From Sneathiella sp. P13V-1 (GTDB lineage: Bacteria; Pseudomonadota; Alphaproteobacteria; Sneathiellales; Sneathiellaceae): a DNA stretch of 64,000 bases. This document shows positions 61,228-64,000 of the stretch, in pieces. Numbering within the stretch: the stretch's first letter is position 1; each line of letters starts with the position of its first letter. The position numbers and the translations under genes are program-made. Below the pieces are notes generated by a model. That model had not been told where the DNA came from. It saw only the letters and a program-made list of their open reading frames with translations, and made no database searches. The DNA is taken from the NCBI RefSeq assembly GCF_015143595.1, contig NZ_WYEU01000004.1:124001-188000 (forward strand), given 5' to 3'.

Positions 61228-62078
61228 TTGAGGTTTTTGACGAGAACTTACACTCTGGCGTAAATCTCGCACTGGAAGTAGGGGAGATTTACTATCGGGA
61301 AAAAACGGATCTGCAGGATCTGATGATTTTCGAAAATCCCCGTTTCGGCAGAGTCATGTCACTGGATGGTGCTGTTCAAACCACGGAAAAAGACGAGTTT
61401 ATTTATCACGAAATGTTTGTACATGTGCCAGTGCTGGCGCATGGCAATGTGAAACGTATCCTGATTATCGGTGGTGGTGATGGCGGCGCTGCGCGCCAAG
61501 CCATGAAATACAAGAATGTGGATGTCACACTTGTGGATATTGACCGTACTGTCATTGATCTTTCGATCAAATATATGCCTAGCGTAAGCGGCGGAGCCTT
61601 CGAAGATCCGCGGATGAACCTTGTTGTTGCGGACGGTTGCAAATTCGTCAAGGAAACAGACGAAAAATGGGATGTTATCGTCGTCGATTCAACGGATCCA
61701 CATGGCCCGGGTGAAGTTCTTTTTACTCAAGAGTTTTATACTGACTGTAAAAGCTGCTTAAGCGATGGCGGTATTATTGTGACCCAAAACGGGGTCCCAT
61801 TTGTTCAATCAGATGAACTTCGCAATAGCTATGATCGCTTTGGAACTATTTTTGAGGACGTGAGTTTCTATATGGCGACAATCCCGAGCTATGTCGGTGG
61901 ACCGTTGGCCTTCGGATGGGCGACAGATAACCCTCGCCTGCGGAAACTGGATCTGGGAGTGCTGGCTGACCGGTATTTAGCGGCGGAAATCAAAACGGAT
62001 TATTACACTCCTGAAATTCATCAGGCGTCTTTCGTTCTGCCGCTTTATGTTCAGAAGGTTTTGACTGAAGAAAAATAG
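61224..62078 (+). CDS. speE: Spermidine synthase
   Basis: The protein has 284 residues. Motifs: QDLMIFENPRFGRVMSLDGA, QTTEKDEFIYHEMFVHVPVL, IIGGGDGGAARQAMKYKNVD (SAM-binding loop), LVDIDRTVIDLSIKYMPS, and VIVVDSTDPHGPGEVLFTQE (acidic catalytic region). It transfers aminopropyl from decarboxylated SAM to putrescine. Its start overlaps the speD stop by 4 bp. The gene ends 4 bp from the convergent sdaA stop. Confidence 0.96.
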   Translation: MIEVFDENLHSGVNLALEVGEIYYREKTDLQDLMIFENPRFGRVMSLDGAVQTTEKDEFIYHEMFVHVPVLAHGNVKRILIIGGGDGGAARQAMKYKNVDVTLVDIDRTVIDLSIKYMPSVSGGAFEDPRMNLVVADGCKFVKETDEKWDVIVVDSTDPHGPGEVLFTQEFYTDCKSCLSDGGIIVTQNGVPFVQSDELRNSYDRFGTIFEDVSFYMATIPSYVGGPLAFGWATDNPRLRKLDLGVLADRYLAAEIKTDYYTPEIHQASFVLPLYVQKVLTEEK

Positions 62079-62082
62079 CGGT

Positions 62083-63561
62083 TCAGCATTCTACCACATT
62101 CACAGCTAGGCCTCCTTGTGAGGTCTCCTTATATTTGCTGAGCATGTCGAGACCTGTCTGACGCATGGTTTCAATCACCTCGTCAAGTGATACAACATGT
62201 TGACCATCGCCAGACAAGGCTAAACGGGCAGCATTAATCGCCTTCATAGCCCCCATGGTATTGCGCTCAATACAGGGAATTTGAACCAAACCGCCGATTG
62301 GATCACAGGTGAGGCCCAGATTGTGCTCCATTCCAATTTCAGCCGCGTTTTCAACTTGTTCGTTCGTGCCGCCAAGAACCGCTGTTAGTGCGCCCGCTGC
62401 CATCGAGCAGGCAACACCCACTTCTCCCTGGCATCCCATTTCTGCAGCGGAGATGGAAGCACGCTTTTTATAAATCGACCCAATCGCGGCGGCCGTCAGC
62501 AGGAAGTTCCTGGTGCCTTCTTGCGTAGCGCCAATACAGAAGCGTTGGTAATATTTGAGAACGGCCGGGATCACACCAGCCGCGCCATTTGTCGGGGCTG
62601 TAACGACACGGCCCCCCGCTGCATTCTCTTCATTTACCGCAAGAGCGTAGAGATTGACCCAATCGAGCACAGTGAGCGGGTCACGTGAGGCCCGCTCAGG
62701 GTTAGCCATCAGTTCTGAGTACAGGCTTGGTGCGCGTCGTTTAACGTCCAATCCACCAGGCAGAATACCCTCTGTTTCACATCCTCGCTGGATGCAATTG
62801 ATCATGGCATCCGCAACTGAATCGACAAATTCCAGTGTCTCTGTTTCCTCTCGCCAGCAGCTCTCGTTCTCCAGCATAATTTCGGCGATAGAGAGGCCGG
62901 TCTCCTTTCCGATCGCCAACAATTCATCCGCAGAAGTGAACGGGTGGGGAAGAGAAATATTGTGGCCTTTTGTTTCAGCCCGGTCCCCTTCATCATGGGT
63001 TACGACATATCCGCCACCCACTGAGAAATAGTCCTTGGTCGCTATTTGGTTGCCATCTGAATCAAAGGCGTAAAACCGCATTCCGTTAGAATGTTCAGGA
63101 AGCATTTTGTCTTTTAGGAAGAGAAGATGTTCCTCTTCGTGGAATTCAATCAGCTTGAGCCCCAATAGGTTCAGCCGTTTCTGTTGCCTGATGTTTTCCA
63201 GCGTAAGTGGGATGCTTTCAGGAACGACTTTCGAAGGGCGTTCGCCGCTTAGCCCCAGCATTATGGCAAGGTCAGTACCGTGCCCATGTCCGGTGAGAGC
63301 AAGAGAGCCATATAATTCGACAATCACACGGTAAGTTTTTTCCAGAATATTTTTTCCGGACAGTAAATCAACAAATCGTTTTGCGGCACGCATGGGCCCC
63401 ACAGTATGAGAAGAGGAGGGGCCAATACCAATGGTATAGAGATCCGTGACAGAGATGTTGACTTCCAGCTGGGAGCTTTCGACAGGTTTAATTTCCCTGC
63501 GCCAATGGGGCACAACGGGTGTGACGTTACCGGGGGTCTGAATTTTTGTATCTTCTGTCAT
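62083..63561 (-). CDS. sdaA: L-serine ammonia-lyase (iron-sulfur, single-chain)
   Basis: About 492 residues. The N-terminal beta domain (about 20-160) starts [20 protein letters not shown]. The alpha domain has the iron-sulfur Cys residues in [32 protein letters not shown] and [19 protein letters not shown]. It converts serine to pyruvate and ammonia. The start at 63561 follows AAAGGA; the longer frame to 63672 runs into the riboswitch. A tandem glycine riboswitch and an intrinsic terminator lie between the promoter region and the start, so serine breakdown is tied to glycine level. Confidence 0.96.
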   Translation of the reverse strand: MTEDTKIQTPGNVTPVVPHWRREIKPVESSQLEVNISVTDLYTIGIGPSSSHTVGPMRAAKRFVDLLSGKNILEKTYRVIVELYGSLALTGHGHGTDLAIMLGLSGERPSKVVPESIPLTLENIRQQKRLNLLGLKLIEFHEEEHLLFLKDKMLPEHSNGMRFYAFDSDGNQIATKDYFSVGGGYVVTHDEGDRAETKGHNISLPHPFTSADELLAIGKETGLSIAEIMLENESCWREETETLEFVDSVADAMINCIQRGCETEGILPGGLDVKRRAPSLYSELMANPERASRDPLTVLDWVNLYALAVNEENAAGGRVVTAPTNGAAGVIPAVLKYYQRFCIGATQEGTRNFLLTAAAIGSIYKKRASISAAEMGCQGEVGVACSMAAGALTAVLGGTNEQVENAAEIGMEHNLGLTCDPIGGLVQIPCIERNTMGAMKAINAARLALSGDGQHVVSLDEVIETMRQTGLDMLSKYKETSQGGLAVNVVEC

Positions 63562-63574
63562 TGCGGCATCCTTT

Positions 63575-63596
63575 AAAAAATACCGCCAAACGGTAT
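63575..63596 (-). terminator. Intrinsic terminator in the sdaA leader (riboswitch expression platform)
   Basis: On the minus strand, ATACCG and CGGTAT pair across a TTTGG loop and are followed by a T run, ending 13 bases before the sdaA start. It sits between the glycine aptamers and the ribosome site and is the likely switch. Confidence 0.78.
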
Positions 63597-63599
63597 CTC

Positions 63600-63770
63600 C
63601 TTGATGCCCCCTCTGTCCGTTTACCTGAAAGATTACCGCTTTAAAGCGGCTTACCTCTTCGGTGGGGCACAAGCCCTCTCTCCAGAGTTCTGATCACTGA
63701 CAGTACGGGTGCCTGAAAGTTTCCGGGGCGGTTGCTCCTTCGGCGTCGGAAGACCGATCTCTCCCATCAG
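63600..63770 (-). promoter_or_regulatory. Tandem glycine riboswitch controlling sdaA
   Basis: Read on the minus strand, two glycine aptamers follow each other. The first has GGGAGAGATCGG, then CGCCGAAGGAGCAACC and AACTTTCAGGCACC. The second has CTGGAGAGAGGGC, then CACCGAAGAGGTAAGCC and AATCTTTCAGGT with GACAGAGGGGGC. These are the conserved core elements of each aptamer (GGAGAG, CCGAAG, and the CAGG of the last junction). A short linker joins them. The usual partner is the glycine cleavage operon; here the target is L-serine ammonia-lyase. Whether glycine turns the gene on or off cannot be decided without folding the antiterminator. Confidence 0.93.
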
Positions 63771-63786
63771 TGATATCCAGATATCA
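63771..63786. promoter_or_regulatory. Perfect inverted repeat just upstream of the riboswitch
   Basis: TGATATC-CA-GATATCA is a 7-bp perfect inverted repeat. It lies between the predicted promoter area and the first aptamer. It could be an operator or part of the leader structure. Confidence 0.35.
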
Positions 63787-63864
63787 TTACTACTTATACC
63801 GTTCAGGCTAAGAGGCAAATTGAAATCGGTCAAGCGATATAAGATAACAACTTAGTCAGCCAGT

Positions 63865-64000
63865 TCACCAACCGTTGCAACGCTCATATGTTCCATCAAC
63901 CGAAGAAGGACTACTTAAAAGTTGATATTCATTGTAAGCGGCCGCAGTAATGCACGCGTGGTTAGGTAAAATACGCACCTGACTTCCAATTGGAAAATCG
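63865..64000 (-). CDS. D-serine dehydratase/D-threonine aldolase-like PLP enzyme, C-terminal fragment
   Basis: Only the last 45 codons lie in the window; the gene enters from the right edge and stops at 63865-63867 (TGA on the minus strand). The visible piece reads DFPIGSQVRILPNHACITAA and ends in a short tail. The PNHAC motif supplies the His and Cys zinc ligands of the alanine-racemase-like D-serine dehydratase domain. Family members break down D-serine or D-threonine. It lies upstream of the sdaA leader in the same orientation. The call rests on a short segment. Confidence 0.65.
   Translation of the reverse strand, partial: DFPIGSQVRILPNHACITAAAYNEYQLLSSPSSVDGTYERCNGW

Noticed and set aside
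62083-63672. Longer sdaA frame starting at 63672
   Set aside because: It would read through the glycine riboswitch and its terminator; the ATG at 63561 has a good ribosome site.

Overview
This 64 kb window is chromosomal DNA from an alphaproteobacterium. The evidence is a glycine-dependent 5-aminolevulinate synthase (hemA, the Shemin pathway), a bioY-bioM-bioN biotin transporter, the short SpeD plus SpeE pair, several TRAP, IclR and acyl-CoA genes, and moderate GC with AT-rich spacers. The lifestyle looks free-living, heterotrophic and probably aquatic: TRAP uptake, chemotaxis and energy-taxis receptors, a photolyase and many acyl-CoA enzymes. I cannot assign a genus. I see no prophage, IS element, CRISPR array or rRNA operon. 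One tRNA gene (Lys, UUU) is present.

Layout. 1-3.3 kb: a minus-strand catabolic module (IclR regulator, MaoC hydratase, CitE-type lyase, class III CoA-transferase cut by the left edge) with two matching palindromic sites near the regulator, plausibly for a C5 dicarboxylate such as itaconate or mesaconate. 3.3-5.1 kb: an unrecognised 569-residue protein. 5.2-10.6 kb: a TRAP transporter (P, Q, M) operon with a small GAF protein and an amidohydrolase, then a TetR regulator. 10.6-25.8 kb: mostly housekeeping genes (tRNA-Lys, cyclophilin, hemA, stress protein, phosphotransferase/kinase fusion, cation efflux, pdxH, surface lipoprotein, Sel1 protein, DnaJ-like chaperone, fabI, aroC, LysR/DoxX, dusA). 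25.9-30.6 kb: a hypothetical protein, two sensory genes and a Baeyer-Villiger-type monooxygenase. 30.6-37 kb: a DUF1989 protein, two saccharopine-dehydrogenase-family genes, a second IclR regulator with matching operator sites, an acyl-CoA dehydrogenase interrupted by an in-frame amber codon, and an enoyl-CoA hydratase. 37-43.3 kb: an outer-membrane barrel protein, photolyase, and a three-gene sensory operon (Aer-like PAS protein, soluble chemoreceptor, histidine kinase). 43.3-46 kb: a 523-bp spacer with a tandem repeat, a terminator-like hairpin and an FNR-type box, then a DksA-like protein and a thiamine-diphosphate enzyme.

46-56.1 kb is the most interesting part. A two-subunit biotin-dependent acyl-CoA carboxylase and an acyl-CoA dehydrogenase lie behind a perfect palindromic operator. 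They are followed by bioY-bioM-bioN, then by a nitroreductase/adenylate-forming-ligase fusion and a divergent thiolase lacking two of the family's usual active-site residues. The last four of these genes are separated by at most 2 bp or overlap, so uptake and chemistry are probably co-expressed. The substrate is unknown; processing of biotin or a biotin-like acid is one testable idea.

56.4-64 kb: a Cache-type chemoreceptor, purU, a small periplasmic protein, a VOC protein, speD-speE, and an L-serine ammonia-lyase gene behind a tandem glycine riboswitch with a terminator between aptamer and start codon. The right edge cuts the C-terminus of a D-serine dehydratase/D-threonine aldolase-like PLP enzyme.
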